This document shows positions 25,462-33,966 of a DNA stretch of 64,000 nt, piece by piece; the first letter of the stretch is position 1, and each line of letters opens with the position of its first letter. A model generated the notes under the pieces. That model had not been told where the DNA came from, ran no database searches, and worked only from the letters and a program-made list of their open reading frames with translations. Source of the stretch: S010-25 sp964466455 (GTDB taxonomy: Bacteria > Pseudomonadota > Gammaproteobacteria > SZUA-229); contig CAYXNL010000001.1 in assembly GCA_964466455.1 (NCBI GenBank), positions 19,931 through 83,930 of the forward strand, read 5' to 3'. A program made the position numbers and the translations under genes.

Positions 25462-26254
25462 CCTGATCTCTATGATGTTTTTGAAAATGTTTCTTATGGC
25501 GCATTTTTTTACGGCGACTGTTCCATACCCACAGGCCACTTAAAGATAACCAGAGTAGGGCTATGGCTGCCGCATCCATCAGGTAAATACCATAAACACC
25601 AAAAATACGACCACTGTGCAGGTCGAGAATAATCCGTTCCAGCTTTAGCCCCTTACCACGATATGCCAGCAGTAGCTGTTCGTGTTTATTGTTACTGAGT
25701 GAAAATGTTTTTGACCAGTTTATTCCATCGTTTGTCGTGATGTTCCAGTTCAGTATATCTTTATCTGCCATATAATAAAGATGGTCAGTGGCTTCTATCA
25801 CCGGGCGTTTATCTTTAATACCCAGACGCAGGATATGATTGAAACTGGTAGTAGTTGAAAGTTGTTCGATTAGTTCACCTGTATAGGATAACAGGATAAT
25901 CTTATCATCCAGGGCAAGCACAATAAATTGCCCACTACTAATGGCACCATGTGGATTTTCATCCAGTGTGCTAATTATTTTATTATTAAAAAATAATTTA
26001 TTCTGCCATGTGCTAATAATATATTGCTTCGCGTTATGGTTTATACGGTATGAGACTGGCTCACCTTCAGGCTGAATGCCATACCAGTTAAGAATAAAAG
26101 CATTTTTAATATAGGTTTTATTAAGGTTTAATAAATTTGTATGGTTAAGCATAATGCCGGTTATGGCAAGAATAATAACCAGGACGAGTGCAAATAAACC
26201 GATACGCCGGTGCCATAGAAAGGCGGTAAATTTTTTAGGTTTATGCCGGGTCAT
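25457..26254 (-). CDS. PepSY-associated membrane protein
   Basis: A 265-aa protein with an N-terminal membrane segment in FLWHRRIGLFALVLVIILAITGIMLNHT, a periplasmic domain, and a C-terminal segment DAAAIALLWLSLSGLWVWNSRRKK; the WHRR.GL pattern and the terminal SLSGLW are hallmarks of the PepSY_TM family, which includes iron-reductase-like proteins. It is the third gene of a porin/FMN-binding/PepSY operon with a putative Fur box, suggesting reduction of ferric iron or a siderophore. The stop lies in a repeat copy, so the C-terminus may have been altered. Confidence 0.8.
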   Translation of the reverse strand: MTRHKPKKFTAFLWHRRIGLFALVLVIILAITGIMLNHTNLLNLNKTYIKNAFILNWYGIQPEGEPVSYRINHNAKQYIISTWQNKLFFNNKIISTLDENPHGAISSGQFIVLALDDKIILLSYTGELIEQLSTTTSFNHILRLGIKDKRPVIEATDHLYYMADKDILNWNITTNDGINWSKTFSLSNNKHEQLLLAYRGKGLKLERIILDLHSGRIFGVYGIYLMDAAAIALLWLSLSGLWVWNSRRKKMRHKKHFQKHHRDQE

Positions 26255-26282
26255 TATCTCTGTGTTTTAATTTTAGAAAATA

Positions 26283-26810
26283 CTATTTTTTCTGTTGTAT
26301 AAACTGATCCAGCAGCAGTGCCACCCGGGCAAGTTTATTAATCGCCCGAACAGAAAGAGTGGCACCTGAAATATTATCAATGGTGGTATTAAGTTGTCCG
26401 TTTTTTTCCAACGTAGCCTGTTTGAACTGGTTGGTAAAAAAATCGTAGTGAACCTCCCAACCACGACTTTCACGATAGACCAGTATTTTCAGCTGTTCAA
26501 TATGTCCATGGTTAATAACGATACCGGTTGTAATTGGTTTATCCTTACCAATTGCTTCCAGTATCCATAATGTACGCTCTTTCTGTTGCCAGTAACGAAT
26601 ACGCAGACCTTTGTATCGGTGTCCGAGAATGGTGGCTATGTTTTTTTTAAGTTCCGTGTTCAGCCATAATACCCTGGGTTGTGGTGGATGGTCATCAAAA
26701 ACCTGTTTAATAAAGTCAGCGGGCTGCTGGTAAATACTACCGGCATTGGCCATGATACTTATCGCCATGGTAACAGGAAAAATAAGAAGGAGAAGTGATT
26801 TTTTTATCAT
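26283..26810 (-). CDS. Exported FMN-binding domain protein
   Basis: A 175-aa protein with a signal peptide (about residues 1-23, ending ANA). The C-terminal FMN-binding domain has the flavinylation motif NISGATLSVRA, where the Thr of S-G-A-T accepts FMN through a phosphodiester bond (as in NqrC and RnfG, by the enzyme ApbE). It probably carries electrons in the periplasm, to or from the PepSY partner encoded 28 bp downstream. No ApbE is in the window. Confidence 0.85.
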   Translation of the reverse strand: MIKKSLLLLIFPVTMAISIMANAGSIYQQPADFIKQVFDDHPPQPRVLWLNTELKKNIATILGHRYKGLRIRYWQQKERTLWILEAIGKDKPITTGIVINHGHIEQLKILVYRESRGWEVHYDFFTNQFKQATLEKNGQLNTTIDNISGATLSVRAINKLARVALLLDQFIQQKK

Positions 26811-26812
26811 AG

Positions 26813-27931
26813 TTAAAACTGGTAGCCAATACCAAGGTTAAAACCATCAAAGTTTCCAGCAATATTATTTTGCGCCTGATAGTCCGCTTTTATTACTACA
26901 TTTTCAACCGGCCAGTAATTGATACCAGCATCAGCCTGTGTTTTCTTTGTGTCACCGTTGCCGCCAGTATCCCACTGGTTCTGTCTAGCGAATATACCGA
27001 ATTTTTGGGTTATTTTATAAGATGCTTCCAGGTAAGCACCATCCTGTTTATTTTTCTGTGCGATAGAAGCACCGCTGCCGTTAATATTCCAGCGTGCATA
27101 TAAACCGGTGAGCGTTAGCTTTTTATAACTGTAACGTGCATGGGTTTCAAATAATGTGGCGCTGCCAACATTGTCGCTACTATCTTGTGTCATATCATCC
27201 TGATACTGAACCGTTGAGGCTAGTTCCAGGCCACGAATACCTGTGTATTTAACTCTGGCGGTAGTCGCCAGATTATTTGCAACGGCTTCAGAAACACCCT
27301 GACGTCCACCACGAATATTTGTTCCTTTATTTAATCCCGAATGCAGGGCAACATCGTAACTGAATCCGGATGCGTAATGCCCGGATAACATGACTCCTCC
27401 TTCAGACCAGGTTGATGGGATAATATATTTTTCAACCGGATTACGTTCCACCCCGTAGAAAGTAGCAGGTTCATGTGTTTCATTGATAATACCAACCGGT
27501 ATCAGGATGACACCGGCGTCGAGCATCGTGTTTTCATTGAAGTCAAATTGAACATAAGCCTGTTCAATTTCAACCACACCGTTGGACTCCGTATTGGCAT
27601 GTTCAACTTCGAGTTCAGAGAAAAACCGAGTTTTATCGTTAAATTCATGGTCAAGAAAAAGCACAAAGCGGTGTAAATCAAGTTGTTTCTTTGTATCGCC
27701 TTTGCTATTGCTCAGGTTGTTGTAGTGTAATTCACCATAACCACCGATACTGGTATCAGATGGTTTCTGACTATTTTTCTCTACTTCATCGGCCAGTTGA
27801 TTAAACTGGGTTTTTAATGCATCAAACTCTTCATCAGTGACGGCAAAAGCGGTTGGGGAAGCGCTGAGGCCAAGCAGGGTAGAAGACAGAGCGACGGTTA
27901 GCATTTTTTTAAGGTAAAACGGTTTGTTCAT
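26813..27931 (-). CDS. Outer-membrane porin
   Basis: A 372-aa protein: signal peptide (about residues 1-30, ending AFA), a short coiled coil (FDALKTQFNQLADEVEKNS), then an antiparallel beta-barrel with alternating pattern, ending in F (GFNLGIGYQF). GGYGELHYNNL and DLHRFVLFLDHEFNDKTRFFSELEVEHA mark a family of trimeric-type porins often annotated as phosphate-selective or hypothetical. It is the first gene of the operon with the FMN-binding and PepSY genes and has a Fur-like box upstream, which points to an iron-related substrate (inference). Confidence 0.82.
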   Translation of the reverse strand: MNKPFYLKKMLTVALSSTLLGLSASPTAFAVTDEEFDALKTQFNQLADEVEKNSQKPSDTSIGGYGELHYNNLSNSKGDTKKQLDLHRFVLFLDHEFNDKTRFFSELEVEHANTESNGVVEIEQAYVQFDFNENTMLDAGVILIPVGIINETHEPATFYGVERNPVEKYIIPSTWSEGGVMLSGHYASGFSYDVALHSGLNKGTNIRGGRQGVSEAVANNLATTARVKYTGIRGLELASTVQYQDDMTQDSSDNVGSATLFETHARYSYKKLTLTGLYARWNINGSGASIAQKNKQDGAYLEASYKITQKFGIFARQNQWDTGGNGDTKKTQADAGINYWPVENVVIKADYQAQNNIAGNFDGFNLGIGYQF

Positions 27932-27989
27932 AAAATATCCTTAGTATGTATGGGTAAATGTGCGGATGCCAATTATACAGATAGATAAC

Positions 27990-28012
27990 GCAAACGCAAA
28001 CGATTCTCATAT
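27990..28012 (-). promoter_or_regulatory. Putative Fur box
   Basis: On the minus strand the sequence reads TATGAGAATCGTTTGCGTTT, about 60-80 bp before the porin ATG. It has the TGAGAAT..TTTGC pattern common in gammaproteobacterial Fur sites, with 9 of 14 matches to the 7-1-7 consensus by my alignment. Position and gene content support iron regulation. Confidence 0.5.
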
Positions 28013-28118
28013 AGATTTGGTAATATGGCTGGAAATAGACGAAAAAGAGCCAGAATTTCACATGTCACTACATTGTTGTCCCCTCACCCCGATCTTCTCC
28101 CTGAGGGCGAGGTCTGAA

Positions 28119-28138
28119 GCAATTAATAGAGGTGCCCT
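28119..28138. repeat. Copy 2 of a short dispersed repeat
   Basis: GCAATTAATAGAGGTGCCCT, matching 24452-24471 with one difference. It follows a CCCTCACCCCG ... CCCTGAGGG inverted repeat (28080-28107), so the region before ycaO's 3' end contains a short repeat island. Confidence 0.5.
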
Positions 28139-28192
28139 TATGAGGTTTTCTGGTATGCGGGTAGATACCGGGGGTCAAGATGATTGGTGTGA

Positions 28193-29956
28193 TTAGTCTA
28201 TCTGGTTGTTACCGTTCTCTTTAGTACATTTTGCACGATGAAGTTTTCTGTAGCCATGCAGTAATTTTTTATGGGTATTGAAACCATCAAGGCTTAACCC
28301 CGGGCTGTGTAGACCATAAAAATTTTCTTTAGCTTCAATGATAGCGATACAGTCTGTCAGTGTATTATTACCGTACAGTAAGGTGAAACTGTCGAGATAA
28401 TCTTTACGCTGGCGATTTTTATCCTGTTCGATTTCCAGCAGAGATTGCAGACACTGATAAAAACATGTGGATTGTTTATTCATCTGGTCGATGTGTAAAC
28501 ACCAGTTTACCCATTCAATGGCATCGTTGTTTTTTAGCGCCAGATATAACATAGCTTTAAGTTCACCGATACGTAAACTTGCCCAGGTGGTATTGGGGTC
28601 GGGTGCAATACCAATAAATTCAGCTACACGCTGGTAGTCGTTATAGCCGCCATCTTCGAGTCGGTCAAGAATGGATTGCCACTGTGCCGGTTGAAGGTTT
28701 TTAAGTGACAGAATATCTTCGCGAAATAATGCCCCTTCATTATTATTGTTCCATACCAGATCATCAACCGGGTAGATATCCGACATGCCCGGTACGATAA
28801 TACGGCAGGCATACACATGCAGGTGGGTGTAGTCGGAAATATAAATATCAAATCCCATGTTATGAATAATGTCACATAACAAAGTAAATTCGTCTTCTGT
28901 GCTGGTATCAAAATCCCAGTCAAAAAATTCAAAGTCCGGTTTATTTTTAAAAAAATCAAATGCGATCAAACCACTGGAATCAATAAAATGGGTTTCCAGA
29001 TTATGATGATCGGCAACTTCATCCAGATCAAAGCTGGGTGATTGAAAACCATCGAGCTGATTTAAATCCCGCCCCTGTAATAGTTCTGTTACGGTTCGTT
29101 CCAATGCAACTTCAAAACTTGGGTGTGCACCAAATGAAGCAAATACAGTAGCATTCTCGGGATTAATTAATGTCACGCTTATCACCGGATATCGTCCACC
29201 CAGTGAGGCATCGGCAACACGCAGGTGATAACCATGCTGTTCGAGTTTTTTTATGGCTTCATTTATTTTTGGAAAACGGCGGATTACATCACGGGGGATT
29301 TGTGGCAGACAGATACCCTCGGCAATGATTTTGTTTTTTATATAACGCTCGAATATTTCTGACAGGCTCTGGACACGCGCCTCATTTGCTGTATTACCGG
29401 CAGACATACCATTACTGACATACAGATTGCCGATAATATTGACCGGAAACCAGATGGTTTTACCATCATGCTGGCGCTGATAGGGACAGGCGCAGATGCC
29501 ACGTTCTCCTGTGCCAGAATTAGTATCAAAAATATGCGCGGCGGTCAGTTCATTATCCGGGTCATAATATTGCCAGAGTTTTTCATCAAGTAAGCCGGAA
29601 GGGATATCGTTATCCTCCGGTATAAACCAGCGTTCATCTGGGTAGTGTACAAAGTCATTTTGTGCAAAGTCTTTGCCGAGATAAAAATCGGCAAAAAAAT
29701 AATTGCAGCTCAGACGTTCAAAATATTCCCCCAGGGCGCTGGCAAGGCAGGATTTTCTGCTCGTCCCTTTGCCATTGGTAAACATTAGACCGCAGTCCCG
29801 ATCACGAATATGAACCGAGTAAACATTGGGTAGCGGGTTGAGCCAGGAAGCTTCTTCAATATCAAAACCTAACGTAAGCAATTGCTGTTGCATGGTTTCA
29901 ATGGAAGATTCCAGGGCGGCATCTTTACCCTTGATGTAGGTTCTGGTTTTTGTCAT
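28193..29956 (-). CDS. ycaO: YcaO, accessory factor for S12 methylthiolation
   Basis: A 587-aa YcaO-domain protein, matching E. coli YcaO (586 aa), which binds ATP through the YcaO fold and assists RimO in modifying ribosomal protein S12. Diagnostic text: NGKGTSRKSCLASALGEYFERLSCNYFF, SNGMSAGNTANEARVQSLSEIFERYIKN and ASFGAHPSFEVALERTVTELLQGR. The C-terminal helical part (about 410-570) is also present. No peptide-precursor or dehydrogenase gene is near, so this is not an azoline natural-product cluster. bcp is 2 bp upstream on the same strand. Confidence 0.92.
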   Translation of the reverse strand: MTKTRTYIKGKDAALESSIETMQQQLLTLGFDIEEASWLNPLPNVYSVHIRDRDCGLMFTNGKGTSRKSCLASALGEYFERLSCNYFFADFYLGKDFAQNDFVHYPDERWFIPEDNDIPSGLLDEKLWQYYDPDNELTAAHIFDTNSGTGERGICACPYQRQHDGKTIWFPVNIIGNLYVSNGMSAGNTANEARVQSLSEIFERYIKNKIIAEGICLPQIPRDVIRRFPKINEAIKKLEQHGYHLRVADASLGGRYPVISVTLINPENATVFASFGAHPSFEVALERTVTELLQGRDLNQLDGFQSPSFDLDEVADHHNLETHFIDSSGLIAFDFFKNKPDFEFFDWDFDTSTEDEFTLLCDIIHNMGFDIYISDYTHLHVYACRIIVPGMSDIYPVDDLVWNNNNEGALFREDILSLKNLQPAQWQSILDRLEDGGYNDYQRVAEFIGIAPDPNTTWASLRIGELKAMLYLALKNNDAIEWVNWCLHIDQMNKQSTCFYQCLQSLLEIEQDKNRQRKDYLDSFTLLYGNNTLTDCIAIIEAKENFYGLHSPGLSLDGFNTHKKLLHGYRKLHRAKCTKENGNNQID

Positions 29957-29958
29957 AT

Positions 29959-30426
29959 TTATTTATTGAGATTTTTAACTGCTTCCAGTACTTCATCTAC
30001 ATGGCCGTCTACTTTCACTTTACGCCATTCCTGTTGCAGTACACCGTTGCTGTCGATAAGAAAGGTACTACGTTCAATACCCATGTGCTCTTTACCATAA
30101 AGTTTTTTCAGTTTTATTACATCAAACTGTTCGCATACTGTTTCATCTTCATCCGCCAACAGATCAAAATTAAATCCCTGTTTGGCTTTGAAGTTTTCGT
30201 GGCGTTTTATACTGTCGCGTGAGAGGCCTAATATTATTGCGTTATGCTGATCGAACGCAGCTTTGGCATCACGGAAATTCTGTCCTTCAGTCGTGCAACC
30301 GGGTGTACTATCTTTAGGATAAAAATAAAGCACGATATTTTTACCGTGTAGATCTTCCAGGCAAATATTTTTATTACCGGTTGCTGGAAGGCAGAAATTT
30401 TTAATTTTTTTATCAGAAGTTGTCAT
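29959..30426 (-). CDS. bcp: Thioredoxin-dependent peroxiredoxin Bcp
   Basis: Reduces hydrogen peroxide and organic hydroperoxides with thioredoxin as donor (cytoplasm). The 155 aa show the peroxidatic Cys in FYPKDSTPGCTTEGQNFRD and the thioredoxin fold; the resolving Cys in the AhpC/Bcp position is replaced by A-F-D-Q-H, so it is the 1-Cys type of Bcp. It lies between gcvR and ycaO; gcvR-bcp is a conserved pair in gammaproteobacteria. Confidence 0.93.
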   Translation of the reverse strand: MTTSDKKIKNFCLPATGNKNICLEDLHGKNIVLYFYPKDSTPGCTTEGQNFRDAKAAFDQHNAIILGLSRDSIKRHENFKAKQGFNFDLLADEDETVCEQFDVIKLKKLYGKEHMGIERSTFLIDSNGVLQQEWRKVKVDGHVDEVLEAVKNLNK

Positions 30427-30450
30427 ATATGATGTCCGTGTTTACAGGGG

Positions 30451-31005
30451 TTACAGTATTTTCAGTTCGGCGTCGAGATTTCGTTCATCACAAAATATAT
30501 TAAAGTCATCGCGTAACGGTGCAATGGCGATATCTGTAGGGATACCAATGGTCATGTGCAGGGAGAACATGGGTGTACCTGTGTGCGGGGCAGCATATTT
30601 ATCAGTATCAAGGTTCATAATATTGATCCGTTTATCCGAAAAGAAACTGGCAAGGTTTCGAACAATGCCGGGGTGGTCTATCGCTGCTACATCAACCTGA
30701 CAGGGAATAATACTATTATTCAGCTCAGCGGCTGTGGTTGGTTTGAGCAAAATCTGCATTTGAAGTGTTTTTTCAAGAGCCGATTTTTGTGTACAGAATT
30801 TTTCTATATCTGTGTCAGAACCACTAGCCAGGAGTAAAATAGCAAATTCGCCACCAAGTACAGTCATGCGACTGTCCTCTATATTAAGCTTCTGGCTATA
30901 AACAGCATTACTGAGTTCATCAACAATGCCAGGACGGTCGCCACCCAGTGCTGAAATTACCAGTTGTGAAGGTTTGGTCTGTATTGATATGGCTTGTGAT
31001 GGCAT
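30451..31005 (-). CDS. gcvR: Glycine cleavage system repressor GcvR-like ACT protein
   Basis: A 184-aa protein made of two ACT domains: LVISALGGDRPGIVDELSNAVYSQKLNIEDSRM, and CQVDVAAIDHPGIVRNLASFFSDKRINIMNLDTDKY. E. coli GcvR binds GcvA in the presence of glycine and prevents activation of the gcv operon. The position beside bcp and near dapA, as in E. coli (dapA-gcvR-bcp), supports the assignment. Confidence 0.88.
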   Translation of the reverse strand: MPSQAISIQTKPSQLVISALGGDRPGIVDELSNAVYSQKLNIEDSRMTVLGGEFAILLLASGSDTDIEKFCTQKSALEKTLQMQILLKPTTAAELNNSIIPCQVDVAAIDHPGIVRNLASFFSDKRINIMNLDTDKYAAPHTGTPMFSLHMTIGIPTDIAIAPLRDDFNIFCDERNLDAELKIL

Positions 31006-31112
31006 AGACTCGGCTCAATCTGTTTTACTTAGTATACAGTCTAAACAAATTTTGCCGCAACAGGAACCATTGCGACATCAGGTATGGGTGGTGAATGCGG
31101 ATTCGGTGTGGT

Positions 31113-31493
31113 TTATTGCGTATGGGTTAGTTCGGACAGCTCGCGGGTCAGTAATTCAGGGTTATTAGTGTTCAGTTCCAGCAGACGACGCAGGTGTTGC
31201 AGGCTGTTCATGTCAATCTGTAACCAGCGTAGCCCCCAGGTCTGGCCGTCATGGTGCATGATTTTTACCCGGGCATGAATTGAAACCTCTTCACCGAGAA
31301 ATAATGCCATCGCGCAGGGTTGTTGCAGGTTAATATCAAGGTTATCAGGGGGTTCAACCAGCATACCGTGCAGAGAAATGTCCAGCAGGTTACAGCTCCA
31401 TTCCTCATTACCACTTTGCATCAGTATTTCTGCCCGAAAAGGAATCCGGTTATAACTTCGCCGTTCTGTTTGCTGGATTGAGTTCAATTTCAT
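31113..31493 (-). CDS. PilZ-domain protein
   Basis: A 126-aa protein with the c-di-GMP-binding motifs of PilZ: RRSYNRIPF (R-x-x-x-R) near the N-terminus and DISLHGMLV (D-x-S-x-x-G) about 25 residues later. Such single-domain proteins are c-di-GMP receptors that usually act on motility, adhesion or exopolysaccharide. No partner gene is adjacent. Confidence 0.88.
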   Translation of the reverse strand: MKLNSIQQTERRSYNRIPFRAEILMQSGNEEWSCNLLDISLHGMLVEPPDNLDINLQQPCAMALFLGEEVSIHARVKIMHHDGQTWGLRWLQIDMNSLQHLRRLLELNTNNPELLTRELSELTHTQ

Positions 31494-31750
31494 TTACGCC
31501 GCTTAATTTATGTATGAAGTATAGGGTATGTTATTGAATAATCAATAAATCAATGCCAATATAATGAATTTTTGAGCAAGGAGGTGCTGGCTATTGAGTA
31601 AATGGAAGTGGCGCTTCTGCCTAAAAACAGTTGAATTTACCTTTACGTGTGAAAATTTCGCAATATCATTGTGTTTTCATTGAAAAAAAGTTCAAATATT
31701 GCTTAACTGTGCGCCTTCAGTTTTTGGGGTGTTTAATGAAAGAAGGCGTC

Positions 31751-32653
31751 ATGTTTAAAGGTAGTATGGTGGCACTGGTAACACCAATGCGGGATAATGG
31801 TAGCGTCGATTTTGATAGTCTGGCTAATCTGGTTGAATTTCATATAAAGAACCATACCGCTGCCATTGTGTCGATGGGTACTACCGGGGAGTCAGCCACG
31901 CTGGATCTGGAAGAACATTGTGAGGTAATGTCGCGCACGGTCGAAATGGTTGCCGGAAGAATACCGGTTATTGCTGGCAGCGGTGCGAACTCTACTTCTG
32001 AGGCGATTGCTTTAACGCGTTGTGCACAGCGCGGTGGGGCGGATGCCTGTCTGCTGGTAACGCCCTATTATAATAAGCCAACGCAGGAAGGACTTTATCT
32101 GCACCATAAAAAAATTGCTGAAACAGTTGATATTCCACAAATTTTATATAATGTACCTGGGCGAACCGCCTGTGATATGCAGGTGGAGACCGTGGTACGA
32201 CTGGCTCAAGTACCAAATATTATTGGTATCAAGGATGCAACAGGTGAGATGAGCCGACTGGTAGAAATGCAGTCACGGCTAGCTGATTCCTCTTTTGCTA
32301 TGTATAGTGGCGATGATGAAACCTGCACGGAATTTATGTTAGGTGGTGGGCATGGTGTTATTTCAGTAACGACAAACGTGGCACCCGCGGCGATGGCGGC
32401 TATGTGTGATGCCGCGCTGGTCGGCAACCGTGAACAGGCAGAGCTGTTAAACCGGCCATTAACCGGCCTGCATAAAAAACTGTTTCTGGAATCTAACCCG
32501 ATTCCGGTAAAATGGGCCGTGCATAAAATGGGGCTGATCCCTGAGGGTATCCGATTACCGCTGACACCTTTGTCCGAACAATATCATACCCCGTTGCTGG
32601 CGGCTATGCAGCAGGCGGGTGTTAGTGTAAACAGTGAGAGTATATCGGCATGA
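31751..32653 (+). CDS. dapA: 4-hydroxy-tetrahydrodipicolinate synthase
   Basis: Condenses pyruvate with aspartate semialdehyde in the diaminopimelate/lysine pathway. The 300-aa TIM barrel shows MFKGSMVALVTPM, GTTGESATL (pyruvate site), YNVPGRT (catalytic Tyr) and the Schiff-base Lys in IIGIKDATGE. The ATG at 31751 with AGAAGG upstream was chosen over the longer frame. Its stop overlaps the start of bamC (ATGA), as in the dapA-bamC operon of E. coli. Confidence 0.96.
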   Translation: MFKGSMVALVTPMRDNGSVDFDSLANLVEFHIKNHTAAIVSMGTTGESATLDLEEHCEVMSRTVEMVAGRIPVIAGSGANSTSEAIALTRCAQRGGADACLLVTPYYNKPTQEGLYLHHKKIAETVDIPQILYNVPGRTACDMQVETVVRLAQVPNIIGIKDATGEMSRLVEMQSRLADSSFAMYSGDDETCTEFMLGGGHGVISVTTNVAPAAMAAMCDAALVGNREQAELLNRPLTGLHKKLFLESNPIPVKWAVHKMGLIPEGIRLPLTPLSEQYHTPLLAAMQQAGVSVNSESISA

Positions 32654-33798
32654 TAAGAAATAAAACATCAATAATGATAATGTTGTCCCGCACTATTTTC
32701 ATTTTCTCAGTCATTATTCTGGTATCAGCGTGTAGTCTGTTTGGTGGTGATGAGCGTCCGCAGTATCAGAGTGCTGAATATTATAAAAATCTGGAAGTTC
32801 CTCCGAATCTAACACGACCGGATACCACAGATGCTATTAATATACCCCAGCCTTCTAAAGAGGCATTACAGCGTTTTATTGATAACAACAAGCTTAGTAC
32901 CATCATAACACCCAGATTCAAGGGTATCCGGGTAGTGAGTTATGCAGGTTCAAGCTGGCTTGAGGTGGATGCCAGTGTTGAAAAAGTATGGCCGGAATTA
33001 TTAAAATTTCTTCAGCGTGAAGGTATCGGCGTAGCACAGCAACGTCCCCTGCTTGGTTTTGTTGAAACGAAATGGATAAACCGAAAAACCTCCGATGCGG
33101 GTTTTATGAAATCATTATTTCAGCGATTTGAACCCGATCAGAAAGATAAATTTCGTTTCCGGCTCGAACGTTTTGACAAGGGTAATAAAACACGTATTTT
33201 TGTGACCTATCGCGGTATTGAACGTGAGAATTGCAGTGGTTCAGAAGGTGGGTATATCTGGGTGACACTACCTGCCGATATTGCACGAGAACGTGAGATG
33301 GTTGGTCGCATGGCATTATATGCCGGCTTGTCAGGGGAACAAAAGCAACAACTGATGAAAAATTACGACACCTATGCGTCGTTAGTGAAACTTGACCCTG
33401 ATAATGATGTAGCCCTGCTGATGACAGGTAGCCCCGGTTTTGTTTATCGCCGTGCCTTACGCGCTCTGGATCGTATGGGTATTAAAGATGTTCACATAGT
33501 GCAAAAGGATAAAACCATTGATTTTACTCTGGGAAAAATTTCAGATGAATCACTTAATATTAAGGAAGACAAACTGTCAAAAACAAGCTGGATGATGCAG
33601 TTATTTGAAGGAGATAAAAAATCAGCTAAGGCGAATAGTAACCATCCATTTGAACTGGTATTTACCGACAGGGAAGGAGCCGTTCAGATTAAAATAGTTG
33701 ATAAGAATAATCATGCAAAAACAGAAGAAGATGGTGACGTAAGAGGTAGTGTGCTTGCCGAACAATTTAGAAAACTGTTTGCGGTAAACCTGGAATAA
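32650..33798 (+). CDS. bamC: Outer-membrane protein assembly factor BamC
   Basis: A lipoprotein of the BAM complex that inserts beta-barrel proteins. The 382 aa begin with a lipoprotein signal ending VSACSLFGG (acylated Cys), followed by the unstructured BamD-binding segment (YQSAEYYKNLEVPPNLTRPD), then two helix-grip domains (about residues 100-210 and 245-382). It is translationally coupled to dapA. A terminator follows at 33851. Confidence 0.9.
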   Translation: MIRNKTSIMIMLSRTIFIFSVIILVSACSLFGGDERPQYQSAEYYKNLEVPPNLTRPDTTDAINIPQPSKEALQRFIDNNKLSTIITPRFKGIRVVSYAGSSWLEVDASVEKVWPELLKFLQREGIGVAQQRPLLGFVETKWINRKTSDAGFMKSLFQRFEPDQKDKFRFRLERFDKGNKTRIFVTYRGIERENCSGSEGGYIWVTLPADIAREREMVGRMALYAGLSGEQKQQLMKNYDTYASLVKLDPDNDVALLMTGSPGFVYRRALRALDRMGIKDVHIVQKDKTIDFTLGKISDESLNIKEDKLSKTSWMMQLFEGDKKSAKANSNHPFELVFTDREGAVQIKIVDKNNHAKTEEDGDVRGSVLAEQFRKLFAVNLE

Positions 33799-33850
33799 CC
33801 GGGTAAAGTGTTAGCCATAATCGGACCATGATAGCTGGGCTACAGTAATA

Positions 33851-33889
33851 AAAAAGCAGCCATTATAATCGTGTTTCTGGCTGCTTTTT
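33851..33889. terminator. Bidirectional intrinsic terminator
   Basis: AAAAAGCAGCCA ... TGGCTGCTTTTT with a 15-nt loop: a 12-bp stem with a T-tract in both directions, between bamC (plus) and folE2 (minus). Confidence 0.85.
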
Positions 33890-33966
33890 ATGGTCGCCCC
33901 TGTTTCCTGGCTGACGATTATAACAAACAGGACTTTTTCTTTTTTATGGACGGGTGATAGTCAGAT

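Noticed and set aside
28193..29956. YcaO as part of an azoline peptide (TOMM) cluster
   Set aside because: No precursor peptide, E1 or dehydrogenase genes; the length and text match the housekeeping YcaO of E. coli.
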